The translations under genes were made by a program, and so were the position numbers. Shown in pieces: positions 16,716 to 25,232 of a stretch of DNA of 64,000 nucleotides (position 1 is its first letter; each line of letters begins with the position of its first letter). The notes under the pieces were generated by a model. The model saw only the letters and a program-made list of their open reading frames with translations. It made no database searches and was not told the DNA's origin. Source of the DNA: Nocardioides marmotae (GTDB lineage: Bacteria > Actinomycetota > Actinomycetes > Propionibacteriales > Nocardioidaceae); NCBI RefSeq assembly GCF_013177455.1, contig NZ_CP053660.1, positions 3,410,001-3,474,000 on the forward strand, given 5' to 3'.

Positions 16716-16721
16716 CAGGTA
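16716..16721 (-). promoter_or_regulatory. Putative -10 of the leaderless Dps promoter
   Basis: On the minus strand TACCTG ends six bases before the ATG at 16709; no ribosome binding site is visible in the intervening cgcgac. Confidence 0.4.
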
Positions 16722-16770
16722 CCCACCACCCGCGCGGGTGAATCGGGGCGGACCCTCGCGCGGCCTCGCC

Positions 16771-17502
16771 TCAGAGGGCGACCGAGGCCACCAGGTAGGC
16801 CCCGGTGGCGACCAGCACGACGCTCGTCGCGCGCCGCAGGCCGGCCGCCGGCACCCGGCGCGCGAGCGCCAGCCCGAGGACCGCGCCGGCCGCGGCGAGC
16901 ACCCCGAGCACGGTGCCGAGCCGGACGTCGACGTACCCCTCCGGCCAGAAGCCGACGACGGCGGAGGAGACGATCGGCAGCTGCACGAGCTGGCCCAGCG
17001 CGATCGCCTCGAGCAGGTCGACCCCGAGCGCCAGCAGCACCGGCACGAGCAGCACCGGCCCGCCGGTCCCGGTCATCGCCGACCCGAGCCCGACCACCAC
17101 GCCGACGCCGAGGAGCGCGAGGGGCGGCAGGGCGCGGTGGCGTACGACGGGTCGCGGGCCGAGGAGGTGGTGCAGGCCCGAGCCGAGGGTCACCGCCGCC
17201 AGCAGCAGGACGAGCACGACCCCCGGGAGCGCGCCCCCGACCAGCGCGCCCGCGACCGCGCCGGGGACGGCCCCGAGGGCGAGCGGGCCGGCGGCGCCGC
17301 GGTGCAGGCGGCCGGTGCGGGCGAGCACGACCAGGGCGACGACGCCGGTGAACAGGAACGCCCACGAGCTGGTCGCCGCCGCCTGGTGCGGGTCGAGCCC
17401 GCCGGGGCCGGCGAGCGCGGCGGGCAGCAGGAGCCCGCCGACACCGACCGCGCCGACCAGCACCCCGACGGGGAGGGCGAGGACGAGCGGGACGGCGAGC
17501 AC
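16771..17502 (-). CDS. TauE/SafE-family (TSUP) membrane permease
   Basis: A 243-residue protein made of about seven to eight hydrophobic helices, matching the length of sulfite/organosulfonate exporters of the TSUP family. The two half-repeats show GVGGLLLPAALA near residue 21 and GVVVGLGSAMTGTGGPVLLVP near residue 132, the glycine-rich signature loops of TauE. It starts at GTG 17502 with no clear ribosome binding site. It lies between Dps and a secreted protein, with no sulfur gene nearby, so the substrate is unknown. Confidence 0.85.
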   Translation of the reverse strand: MLAVPLVLALPVGVLVGAVGVGGLLLPAALAGPGGLDPHQAAATSSWAFLFTGVVALVVLARTGRLHRGAAGPLALGAVPGAVAGALVGGALPGVVLVLLLAAVTLGSGLHHLLGPRPVVRHRALPPLALLGVGVVVGLGSAMTGTGGPVLLVPVLLALGVDLLEAIALGQLVQLPIVSSAVVGFWPEGYVDVRLGTVLGVLAAAGAVLGLALARRVPAAGLRRATSVVLVATGAYLVASVAL

Positions 17503-17541
17503 GGCGCTAACAGTACCTAGTCAGTCGACTTCAATGATGAA

Positions 17542-17577
17542 GCCCGGCCGGGCGGGGTCTCCCCCGCCCGGCCGGGC
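17542..17577. terminator. Strong hairpin terminator
   Basis: gcccggccgggcgggg (17542-17557) pairs with ccccgcccggccgggc (17562-17577) around the loop tctc, a perfect 16-bp GC-rich stem. It lies just after the stop of the secreted Ig-like protein on the minus strand and upstream of the TSUP gene. Confidence 0.75.
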
Positions 17578-17611
17578 GCGCGACGCCGGCCGTGCGGCCG
17601 GGGTCAGGAGG

Positions 17612-18490
17612 TCACTTCTTGACGATGACCTTGACGGCCTTCTGGACCGACGCGGTGGAGCCGTTGCCGAGGTACTTGACCACGATCTTCTTCGTGCCCT
17701 TGCCGAGCTTGGCGACCGAGAGGGTGGCGCGGCCGTTCTGGAGATGCTTGCTGGCGACCTTCTTGCCACCGAGGATGGCGACGACCTTGCCGGTGGCGAC
17801 CTTGCCGTCCTGGCGGACGACGGCCGCGGCGACCTTGGCGGGCTTGCCCTTCTTGACGGTCTTCTTCAGGGCCTTGGCGTTCATCGCGGCCGACTGCTTG
17901 TTGACCTTGACGGTGCCGACGACCGGGTTCTGGCCGTCCTTGATCGTGCACGGGAACGCGGGGACCAGGGCCTCGAGCGGCCCGGGCAGGCCGAGCGCCT
18001 TGAGGTCGAAGGAGCTGGGCAGCTTGACGTCGTAGGTGCCGGCGGCCGGAGTCTTGAAGCTGCCGACGGTGCCGGCGAGACCCGCGACCTGCGAGAGCGG
18101 GCCGACCGCGGACTCGAGGCCGTCCAGCGGGATCGGCAGCGTGCCGAGCAGCATGCTGAAGCCGGGCAGGCCGGCGCCGAGCTCGGTGATCGGCAGCGGC
18201 AGGTTGCCGAGCAGGCCGAGCAGCCCGCCGATCTGCAGCTCGCCGAGGACCGGCACGAGGCCGCCGGGCACGTCGAAGTCCGCGAGGACGTCGGTCGGCA
18301 GCGCGTCGGCCGACAGGCTCAGCGGGACGTCGACCGGCAGGTTCAGGATCGGCAGCGTGCAGCTGAAGGTCGCGCCGCCGGACACGGCCGCGCTCGCCGG
18401 GGCCGCGGTGCCGGCGACCATCGCGCCGGTGGCGAGTGCGGTCGCGAGGCCGGTGGCGGCCAGGCGCTTGGTGACAGCAGAAGTCGTCAT
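17612..18490 (-). CDS. Secreted protein with DUF6801-like domain and C-terminal Ig-like repeat
   Basis: A 292-residue exported protein. A signal peptide ends near TAAPASA (cleavage about residue 34). The mature N-terminal domain begins AVSGGATFSCTLPILNLP and runs through hydrophobic LGGLL-type strands with a second cysteine in FPCTIKDGQ, a pattern of actinobacterial DUF6801-like surface proteins. From about residue 195 a lysine-rich beta-strand repeat (KKTVKKGKPAKVAAAVV, GKVVAILGGKKVASK) looks like a bacterial Ig-like domain. GGGAGG lies upstream of the ATG. No sorting motif or anchor is seen. Function unknown; a cell-surface adhesive or structural role is inferred. Confidence 0.75.
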   Translation of the reverse strand: MTTSAVTKRLAATGLATALATGAMVAGTAAPASAAVSGGATFSCTLPILNLPVDVPLSLSADALPTDVLADFDVPGGLVPVLGELQIGGLLGLLGNLPLPITELGAGLPGFSMLLGTLPIPLDGLESAVGPLSQVAGLAGTVGSFKTPAAGTYDVKLPSSFDLKALGLPGPLEALVPAFPCTIKDGQNPVVGTVKVNKQSAAMNAKALKKTVKKGKPAKVAAAVVRQDGKVATGKVVAILGGKKVASKHLQNGRATLSVAKLGKGTKKIVVKYLGNGSTASVQKAVKVIVKK

Positions 18491-18653
18491 GGTGAGCTCC
18501 CTCCCAGAAGCAGACGGCGCTGCCTCCCTGCAGCGGCCACCGAGAAACGTAGGTCTGTGTGACGTGGATCGCAGCGGTTTGGCACAACCGGTCGGTCACT
18601 CCGGCCTGGCCGGGTGGTCGGGCGGGTGGTCGGGCGGATGCTTCACTGGGGCC

Positions 18654-19061
18654 ATGACCAGCTGGCAGGACCCCGAGGCCGTCCGGTTCATGCTCGACGA
18701 CTGCACGACCTGGGCGGTGGTGGGCCTCTCCGGTGACCCCAGCCGCACGGCGTACCAGATCGCGCAGCTGCTCCAGGACCGCGGCAAGCGCATCGTCCCC
18801 ATCCACCCCTCCGCCGGGACGGTCCTGGGTGAGCAGGGGTACGCCACCCTCGCCGACGTCCCCTTCCCCATCGACGTCGTCGACGTCTTCCGCCGTTCCG
18901 AGGCCGCCGGCGAGTTCGCCGACGAGGCCGTCGCCGTCGGCGCGAAGGCCGTGTGGTTCCAGCTCGGCGTCGTCGACGAGGCCGCCTTCGAGCGCACCAC
19001 CGCCGCCGGCGTCCCCATGGTCATGGACACCTGCCCCGCCATCGAGTGGCGTCGCCGCTGA
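18654..19061 (+). CDS. CoA-binding protein (YccU-type Rossmann domain)
   Basis: A 135-residue soluble protein consisting of one CoA-binding Rossmann fold. The nucleotide loop is TWAVVGLSGDPSRTAYQIAQ, followed by GKRIVPIHPSAGTVLGEQGY, the DVVDVFRRSE segment and AVWFQLGVVDEAAFE; the end GVPMVMDTCPAIEW carries the conserved cysteine of the family. Such proteins bind CoA or acyl-CoA, with unclear biological roles. The ATG at 18654 is preferred over in-frame upstream starts that would overlap the divergent gene. It is monocistronic, and the 84-bp hairpin element begins 54 bases after its stop. Confidence 0.9.
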   Translation: MTSWQDPEAVRFMLDDCTTWAVVGLSGDPSRTAYQIAQLLQDRGKRIVPIHPSAGTVLGEQGYATLADVPFPIDVVDVFRRSEAAGEFADEAVAVGAKAVWFQLGVVDEAAFERTTAAGVPMVMDTCPAIEWRRR

Positions 19062-19115
19062 CGGTCCCGCCTGCTCCACCGGGCCTCGGCGGCGTCGCTC
19101 GACTGGGCCGGTCGG

Positions 19116-19199
19116 TTCATCAAGGTATGCAGGTGAACCCTCGCTCCCCACGGTGAGCTCACACGGGGAAGTGGGGCTCCGGCTGCATCCCTTGATGAA
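19116..19199. repeat. 84-bp hairpin element, copy A (upstream of DUF222-HNH gene)
   Basis: The ends ttcatcaaggtatgcag and ctgcatcccttgatgaa form a 17-bp stem with one mismatch. Inside, ccccac and gtgggg can form an inner stem around a gagctc core. A near-identical 84-base copy lies at 42950-43033 in the opposite orientation, again just upstream of a DUF222-HNH gene and just downstream of a host gene's stop. It may be a terminus, recognition site or terminator of the element. Confidence 0.8.
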
Positions 19200-19509
19200 A
19201 CAACCGCCGCCGACCCACCCCGGTCGAACTGCGAGCCCTGGGCGCGGGTCGAGACCCGGTGGGCTCGACTGCGGCCTGCGGGTCGTGGGTGGTCGCGGTG
19301 GCGGCAGCTATCGGGAGAGGTACGCCGTGGTCGCGGTCGCCTCCCGGCTCTCCGTGCGCGCGTCCCGGCCTCGGGTGGGCCGGCCTTGGACCCCTAGTTC
19401 CGAGGTCGCCGGGACGGCTCCTGAAACCGGCCGAAGTTGTGTCTCAATATGCGGTCTGACCTGGGGAAACCGTGCTTTGACTGTCGGTGGCGAGTGCTTG
19501 AGTAGACCC
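19200..19509. other. Leader of DUF222-HNH copy A with a non-shared insert
   Basis: This stretch joins the hairpin to the ATG. Its two ends match copy B: accgccgcc after the hairpin, and the part from ctgacctggggaaac to the ATG. The middle, about 19215-19425, has no counterpart in copy B, which is about 155 bases shorter. I see no gene in it. A TTG start in frame at about 19477, present in both copies, would add 11 residues. Confidence 0.6.
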
Positions 19510-20775
19510 ATGGCCAAGGACTCCCGACACCACGCACACACCGTGTGCCGGGCTGTCGCGAAGTCCCGCCGCAAGACGCTCCAGGCGGCGACCGCGGACC
19601 TGTGGTCGATGTCGGACGAGGACGTCCAAGCCGCCCTTGTCGAGGCCTCGCGGCTGCGTGCGCAGGCCGAGGCGCTCGAGCTGCGGCTGGTCGCCGAGGC
19701 CGACCGTCGGCACGCCGGCGAACGAGCCGGTGCGACCGACACCGCGTCGTGGTGGGCGCACCGCACCCGGCAGGAGCGGCGGGTGGCGAAGGGGCGGGCG
19801 CGGTTGGCGGAGTCCTTGGACCGGCATGCGCCCACCTCGGCTGCGCTGGTCGAGGGAGCGATCTCGGTGGGCCACGCCCGGGTGATCACCTCGTGTGTCG
19901 ACCGGCTGCCCGAGGACCTGGAGGACCCGACCGTCCCGGCGCGGGCCGAGCAGCACCTGCTCGACGAGGCCGTCCACCTCGACCCGAAGACGCTCGCGGT
20001 CCTCGCCAAGCACGTCCTCACCGTCGTCGCGCCCGAGATCGGCGAAGCACGCGACGCAGCCGCCCTCGAGCGCGAGGAACGCGAGGCCCGCGCGAACGCG
20101 TGGCTGACCATGTGCCCCGACGGGAAAGGCAGCGTCCGCGGGAAGTTCTCCATCCCCGAGCTCCGCGCCGCGATGCTCCACAAGACCCTCCTCGCGTACG
20201 CCGCTCCCAAGCACCAAGCCGCCACCAAGGACCCCGAGGCGGACCAGGTCGAGCAGGTCGAGCGGCGGCCGTCCCCGGAACGGATGGGGGACGCGTTCTG
20301 CGAGCTCCTCGAACGACTCCCCACCAACCTCCCGAAGCTCGGCGGCCTCAACGCCACCGTCGTCGTCACGATGGATCTCGAGTCGCTCGTCGGTGGGCTC
20401 GCACCGGGAGTGCTCGACGACGGGCGCGTCATCTCCGCCGCCACCGCCAGGCGACTCGCCTGCGAAGCCGGACTGATCCCGGCGGTGCTGGGCAGCAGGT
20501 CCGAGCTGCTGGACCTCGGCCGCAAGACCCGACTGTTCTCCGGCGCTCAGCGACGCGCCCTCAACCTCACCCAGCCCACCTGCACCGCCGAGGGCTGCGA
20601 CTGGCCCGCCCACCTCTGCCACGCCCACCACGACCAACCCTGGTCCAGTGGCGGGAAGACCGACCTGGCCAACGCCCGCAACCTCTGCCCCCGGCACCAC
20701 GCCCGCATCCACGACCCCGCCTTCGAGACCACCCACCTCCCCGGCGGGAAGGTCGCCTTCCACCGAAGGACATAG
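19510..20775 (+). CDS. DUF222 / HNH endonuclease protein (13E12 repeat family), copy A
   Basis: A 421-residue protein with an N-terminal helical DUF222 domain (about 30-330) and a C-terminal HNH nuclease. The nuclease shows CTAEGCDWPAHLCHAHHD, then SSGGKTDLANARNLCPRHH and ARIHD, with paired cysteines for structural zinc and the catalytic histidines. DUF222-HNH proteins are the coding part of REP13E12-type repeats in mycobacteria and are multi-copy in many actinobacteria; their mobility and role are poorly known. A second, very similar copy lies inverted at 41513-42793. Both share upstream hairpins and downstream repeats, so this is a mobile or amplifiable unit rather than a housekeeping gene. 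Confidence 0.92.
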   Translation: MAKDSRHHAHTVCRAVAKSRRKTLQAATADLWSMSDEDVQAALVEASRLRAQAEALELRLVAEADRRHAGERAGATDTASWWAHRTRQERRVAKGRARLAESLDRHAPTSAALVEGAISVGHARVITSCVDRLPEDLEDPTVPARAEQHLLDEAVHLDPKTLAVLAKHVLTVVAPEIGEARDAAALEREEREARANAWLTMCPDGKGSVRGKFSIPELRAAMLHKTLLAYAAPKHQAATKDPEADQVEQVERRPSPERMGDAFCELLERLPTNLPKLGGLNATVVVTMDLESLVGGLAPGVLDDGRVISAATARRLACEAGLIPAVLGSRSELLDLGRKTRLFSGAQRRALNLTQPTCTAEGCDWPAHLCHAHHDQPWSSGGKTDLANARNLCPRHHARIHDPAFETTHLPGGKVAFHRRT

Positions 20776-21490
20776 GCCGACCAGCCGACGAATCAGGTCC
20801 GCCCCGCAGTCAGATCCCTCGACCACCGCAACCACAACGGTCGACCCCCACCCACCGCGAGCCGACAAGCAACCGCGCCCAGGTGCCTCGACCACCCCGA
20901 GGCCCTGCGCACCTCACCGGGCCTCGACACGCTCGCCAGGGCTCGCTGCTCGACCAGCGGGACGCAGGGCGCATCCCTCGACCACCGCAACCACAGCGGT
21001 CGACCCCCGGCCACCGTGAGCCGACAAGCAGCCGCGCCCAGGTGCCTCGACCACGACGGCGCGCAACCACGTCTTTTCTCAGAGTCCTTCTACACCGCAC
21101 CACCCGCCGCCGGCGGACGCGCCCCAGCCACCGCCAGCGGCCGCGGGACCACAGGCCGCAGGCACCTCACCGGGCCTCGACACGCTCGCCAGGGCTCGCT
21201 GCTCGACCAACGGGACACAGGGCACAGCTCTCGACCAACGCAACCACAACGGTCGACCCCCGCCGACCGCGAGCCGAGAAGCAACCGCGCCCAGGTGCCT
21301 CGACCACGACGGCGCGCAACCACGTCTTCCTCAAAATCTCCCCACACCGCACCACCCGCCACCCACGGACGCGCCCCAGCAGCCAGCGGCGCGCAACCAC
21401 GTCTTTCCCGAAGTCCTTCGACACCGCACCAGCGGGTGGCCGCCGGAGCTCGCTGCTCGACCGGCGGGACGGGCCCGGCGAGGGGGTGGG
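20776..21490. repeat. Composite repeat array after DUF222-HNH copy A
   Basis: No gene is supported here. The first bases match copy B's downstream flank. Then three modules recur: (a) from ctcaccgggcctcgacacgc to ctcgaccagcgg, 48 bases, at 20913-20960 and 21166-21213; (b) tcgaccaccgcaaccacaac through gcgcccaggtgcctcgacca, three times; (c) gcgcgcaaccacgtctt, three times at about 21059, 21314 and 21388. Module order and sequence match the array at 40541-41500 read on the other strand. Confidence 0.8.
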
Positions 21491-21496
21491 TACTGC
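21491..21496 (+). promoter_or_regulatory. Putative -10 of the leaderless molybdenum hydroxylase operon
   Basis: tactgc ends six bases before the ATG at 21503. It lies immediately outside the repeat array, so the element's insertion has left the operon promoter only a few bases of private upstream sequence. Confidence 0.4.
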
Positions 21497-21502
21497 GTCG
21501 CC

Positions 21503-22024
21503 ATGGACGCGGAGATCACCCTGACCGTCGACGGACGGGAACGCACCGTCACCGTCGACACCCGGACGACGCTGCTCGACGCGCTGCGCGAGCGGCTCGG
21601 CGTGACCAACCCCAAGAAGGGGTGCGACCACGGGCAGTGCGGGTCGTGCACGGTGCTGCTCGACGGGCGCCGGCACCTGACCTGCCTGGCGCTGGCGGTG
21701 GCGTACGACGGGGCGGAGGTGACGACGGCCGGCGGGCTGAGCGGGCCGGACGGCGGGCTGCACCCGGTGCAGAAGGCGTTCCTGGACCACGACGGCTACC
21801 AGTGCGGCTACTGCACGCCGGGCCAGGTGTGCTCGGCGGTCGGCGTCCTCGACGAGATCGAGCAGGGCCACAGCAGCCACGTCAGCGAGGACCTCGAGGC
21901 CGACCCGGAGCTCACCGACGAGGAGGTCCGGGAGCGGATGAGCGGCAACCTGTGCCGCTGCGGCGCGTACGCCGGGATCCTCGCCGCCGTGAAGCAGGCT
22001 GGACAGCAGGAGGGCGCGGCATGA
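21503..22024 (+). CDS. Molybdenum hydroxylase, [2Fe-2S] subunit (YagT/XdhC-like)
   Basis: Electron-transfer subunit of a xanthine dehydrogenase-family enzyme, 173 residues. The plant-type cluster is in GCDHGQCGSCTVLLDG plus a following cysteine (LTCLAL); the second cluster uses CGYCTPGQVCS and GNLCRCGAYAGI. The middle insertion with an acidic SEDLEADPELTDEEV stretch is modest. There is no twin-arginine signal, so the complex should be cytosolic. Its stop overlaps the FAD subunit's ATG. The three genes form one tight operon in the order Fe-S, FAD, molybdopterin. Confidence 0.94.
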   Translation: MDAEITLTVDGRERTVTVDTRTTLLDALRERLGVTNPKKGCDHGQCGSCTVLLDGRRHLTCLALAVAYDGAEVTTAGGLSGPDGGLHPVQKAFLDHDGYQCGYCTPGQVCSAVGVLDEIEQGHSSHVSEDLEADPELTDEEVRERMSGNLCRCGAYAGILAAVKQAGQQEGAA

Positions 22025-23016
22025 AGGAGCTGACGTACCACCGCGCCGAGGACGCCGCCTCCGCGGTCGCGCTCGTCAGCGGCGACCCCGAGGCCCGGTT
22101 CCTCGGCGGCGGCACGAACCTCGTCGACCACCTCAAGCTCGGCGTCGCCTCCCCCACCACGCTCGTCGACGTCAGCCGGCTGCCGATGGACGAGGTCACC
22201 GAGCTGCCCGACGGCGGCCTGCGGGTCGGAGCCAACGTGCGCAACAGCGACCTGGCCGCCCACCCGGCGGTCCGCCGCGGCTGGCCCGTCGTGGCGCGGG
22301 CGCTGCTGGCCGGGGCGTCGGGGCAGATCCGCAACCAGGCGACGACCGGCGGCAACCTGCTGCAGCGCACGCGGTGCGTGTACTTCCAGGACGTCACCAC
22401 GCCCTGCAACAAGCGCGAGCCGGGCAGCGGCTGCAGCGCGATCGGCGGCTACGGGCGCTACAACGCGGTCCTCGGCGCGAGCGAGGCCTGCGTGACCACG
22501 CACCCCTCCGACCTGGCCGTCGGCCTGGCCGCGGTCGACGCGACCGTGGTCGTGCTCGGCCCGGACGGCGAGCGGCGGGTGCCGATGGGAGACCTGCACC
22601 GGCTGCCCGGCGACCGGCCCGAGCAGGACACCACGCTGGCCCACGGCGAGCTGGTCACCGCGGTCGAGCTGCCGGCGTCGCCGACGGCGCGGCGCTCGAC
22701 GTACCGCAAGGCGCGCGACCGGGCGTCGTACGCCTTCGCCCTGGTCTCCGTCGCCGCGGGCCTCGACCTCGACGAGGACGGCCGGGTGCGCGACCTGCGG
22801 ATCGTCTGGGGCGGGGTCGCCCACAAGCCCTGGCGGGCGGCGGTGGCCGAGGAGGCGCTGCGCGGCCGGTTCGTGAGCGAGGAGGCGGTCCGCGAGGCCG
22901 CCGAGGCCGAGCTCGCCGCGGCGGTGACCGACGACCAGACGGCGTACAAGGTGCCGATGGTCCGCAACCTCACCGCCCTCACCCTCACCGGCCTCGCGGA
23001 AGGAGCGACCCGATGA
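22021..23016 (+). CDS. Molybdenum hydroxylase, FAD-binding subunit (YagS-like)
   Basis: A 331-residue flavin subunit passing electrons from the Fe-S subunit to the acceptor. FAD contacts are seen as FLGGGTNLVDHLKLG and QIRNQATTGGNLLQRTRC. The cysteines in TRCVYFQDVTTPCNKREPGS and GCSAIGG are those that bind an extra [4Fe-4S] cluster in YagS-like subunits and are absent from classical xanthine dehydrogenase, pointing to the YagTSR (aldehyde oxidoreductase) branch. The ATG overlaps the upstream stop and the stop overlaps the large-subunit ATG. Confidence 0.92.
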   Translation: MKELTYHRAEDAASAVALVSGDPEARFLGGGTNLVDHLKLGVASPTTLVDVSRLPMDEVTELPDGGLRVGANVRNSDLAAHPAVRRGWPVVARALLAGASGQIRNQATTGGNLLQRTRCVYFQDVTTPCNKREPGSGCSAIGGYGRYNAVLGASEACVTTHPSDLAVGLAAVDATVVVLGPDGERRVPMGDLHRLPGDRPEQDTTLAHGELVTAVELPASPTARRSTYRKARDRASYAFALVSVAAGLDLDEDGRVRDLRIVWGGVAHKPWRAAVAEEALRGRFVSEEAVREAAEAELAAAVTDDQTAYKVPMVRNLTALTLTGLAEGATR

Positions 23017-25127
23017 CCGCCAACGAGGTCACCCCCACCCCGATCGCGCCCAGCTCGATCGGCACCAGCCTGCTGCGCCGAGACGGCGTGGAGAAGGTCA
23101 CCGGCGCGGCGACGTACGCCGTCGAGCACCCGGTCACCGGCGCGGACGGCCGGCCGCCGCTCCACGCCTGGCTGGTCACCTCGACGGTCGCCCGCGGCCG
23201 CGTGGTGGCTGTCGACGCGAGCGCCGCGCTCGACCACGCCGGCGTCGTCTCGGTGCTCGACCACGCCAGCGCGCCGCGGCTGGCCGACACCAGCGACCGG
23301 GAGCTCGCGGTGCTCCAGGACGACGCCGTCGGCTTCCGCGGGCAGATCGTGGCGGTCGTGCTCGCCGAGACCTCCGAGTCCGCCCGCGAGGGCGCCGCGC
23401 TCGTGCGGGTCGAGCAGGAGGCGCAGCCGCACGAGGTGGTCTTCGACGCCGACAGCCCGACCTTCGCCCCCGAGGAGGTCAACGGCGGCTCGGAGACCGA
23501 CACCCTCGACGGCGACCCCGACGAGGCGTTGGCCCGCGCGCTGGTGACCGTCGACGCGACGTACACGACGCCCCACGAGTTCAACAGCCCGCTGGAGCCG
23601 CACGCCGCGACCGCGCTGTGGGACGGCGAGCGGCTCACGCTGCACGACTCGACCCAGGGCCCGCGGCCGGTGCGCGGCACCCTCGCGCCGCTGCTCGGGC
23701 TGGAGGAGGAGCAGGTCCGGGTGCTCGCGCCGTACGTCGGCGGCGGGTTCGGCTCCAAGGGCCTCCCCCACGCCCCGGAGGTCGCGGTGGCGCTGGCGGC
23801 GATGACCGTGCCGGGGCGGCCGGTCCGGCTGGCGGTGACGCGGCAGCAGATGTTCGCGCTGACCGGCTACCGCACCGCGACCCGCTCCCACGTCCGCCTC
23901 GGCGCGCACCCCGACGGCCGGCTCGAGGCGCTGCGCCACGACGCGGTCTCCCAGACCTCGCGGATCAAGGAGTTCGCCGAGCAGTCGGCGGTGCCGGCCC
24001 GGGTCATGTACGCCGCGCCGCACCGTGCCACGACCCACCGGGTCGCCGAGCTCGACGTCGCGGTGCCGTCGTGGATGCGCGCGCCCGGCGAGATGCCCGG
24101 GATGTTCGCCCACGAGGTCGCGATGGACGAGCTCGCGCTGCACGCCGGCGTCGACCCGGTCGACCTGCGCGTGCGCAACGAGCCCGAGGTCGACCCCGAC
24201 ACCGGCAACCCGTGGGGGAACCGCCGCCTGGTCGAGTGCCTGCGCCGCGGGGCCGAGCGCTTCGGTTGGGCCGACCGGCCGGTCGAGCCGCGCGCCACCG
24301 TCGACGGCGAGTGGTGGGTCGGCACCGGCATGGCCGCCTCGACCTACCCGATGCTGTGGATGCCCGGCAACGTCGCGCGGATCCGCTCCCTGGACGGCGG
24401 CCGGTACGGCGTCGCCATCGCCGCCACCGACATCGGCACCGGCGCCCGCACCGTGCTCGCCCAGATCGCCGCCGACGCCCTCGGCTGCCCGCCCGAGGCG
24501 ATCGACCTCGACATGGCCGACAGCGACCTGCCGTTCGGCTCGGTCGCCGGCGGCTCGTCGGGCACGACGAGCTGGGGCACCGCGATCGTCGCGGCGGCCC
24601 AGCAGTTCCGCGCCGACCACGGCGACCACCCGGACCCGGGCGTGGAGACCACCGCCGCGTCCGGCCAGTACGCCGACATGGACGGCCACGCGCTGCACTC
24701 CTTCGGCGCGGTGTTCTGCGAGGCGCGGGTGCACCGCTACACCGGCGAGGTGCGCGTGCCGCGGCTGCTCGGCGTCTACTCCGTGGGCCGGGTCGTCAAC
24801 CCGCGGACCGCCCGCTCCCAGCTGCTCGGCGGCCTGGTCATGGGCCTGTCGGCGGCGCTGTTCGAGGACGGCTGGCGCGACCCGCGGACCGGGCACACCG
24901 TGACCCAGGACCTGGCGACGTACCACGTGGCCGCGCACGCGGACGTCCGCGAGCTCGACGCGGAGTGGCTCGAGGAGAGCGACGAGCTGTCCACCCCGAT
25001 GGGCTCGCGCGGCATCGGGGAGATCGGGATCGTCGGCACCGCGGCGGCCGTCGCCAACGCGACGTACCACGCCACCGGGGTGCGGGTGCGCGACCTGCCC
25101 GTCACCGCCGACCGCTTCCTGGAGTAG
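23013..25127 (+). CDS. Molybdenum hydroxylase, molybdopterin-binding catalytic subunit (YagR-like)
   Basis: A 704-residue catalytic subunit. It starts with SIGTSLLRRDGVEKVTGAAT, includes the substrate-channel pattern PHEFNSPLEPHAATALWDG, VRVLAPYVGGGFGSKG, and the cofactor-binding GSSGTTSWGT. The catalytic glutamate is expected in RGIGEIGIVGTAAAV near the C-terminus. GGAAGGAG precedes the ATG, which overlaps the FAD-subunit stop. Likely a cytosolic aldehyde or purine-type hydroxylase with molybdenum cofactor; the three-subunit build fits aldehyde oxidoreductases best. No cofactor-insertion gene (XdhC/PaoD type) is adjacent. Substrate not predictable from sequence. Confidence 0.94.
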   Translation: MTANEVTPTPIAPSSIGTSLLRRDGVEKVTGAATYAVEHPVTGADGRPPLHAWLVTSTVARGRVVAVDASAALDHAGVVSVLDHASAPRLADTSDRELAVLQDDAVGFRGQIVAVVLAETSESAREGAALVRVEQEAQPHEVVFDADSPTFAPEEVNGGSETDTLDGDPDEALARALVTVDATYTTPHEFNSPLEPHAATALWDGERLTLHDSTQGPRPVRGTLAPLLGLEEEQVRVLAPYVGGGFGSKGLPHAPEVAVALAAMTVPGRPVRLAVTRQQMFALTGYRTATRSHVRLGAHPDGRLEALRHDAVSQTSRIKEFAEQSAVPARVMYAAPHRATTHRVAELDVAVPSWMRAPGEMPGMFAHEVAMDELALHAGVDPVDLRVRNEPEVDPDTGNPWGNRRLVECLRRGAERFGWADRPVEPRATVDGEWWVGTGMAASTYPMLWMPGNVARIRSLDGGRYGVAIAATDIGTGARTVLAQIAADALGCPPEAIDLDMADSDLPFGSVAGGSSGTTSWGTAIVAAAQQFRADHGDHPDPGVETTAASGQYADMDGHALHSFGAVFCEARVHRYTGEVRVPRLLGVYSVGRVVNPRTARSQLLGGLVMGLSAALFEDGWRDPRTGHTVTQDLATYHVAAHADVRELDAEWLEESDELSTPMGSRGIGEIGIVGTAAAVANATYHATGVRVRDLPVTADRFLE

Positions 25128-25150
25128 CGCCCCAGGAGCAGGCCCCGGGA

Positions 25151-25181
25151 GGAGCGCTCTCGTCCTGGAGGACAGCGCTCC
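25151..25181. terminator. Hairpin terminator after the molybdenum hydroxylase operon
   Basis: ggagcgct (25151-25158) pairs with agcgctcc (25174-25181); an inner gtcc/ggac stem closes on the loop tgga. It lies 24 bases after the stop at 25127 and before the dipeptidase gene. Confidence 0.6.
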
Positions 25182-25232
25182 GGCACCTGCGGCGGACGCG
25201 GAGGAGGGTCGTGGGGCGGCAGCGTTGCCGTC

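Noticed and set aside
19116..20775. Insertion sequence with transposase
   Set aside because: No DDE, serine or HUH transposase motif; the HNH protein is not a known transposase, and no target-site duplication could be identified by eye.
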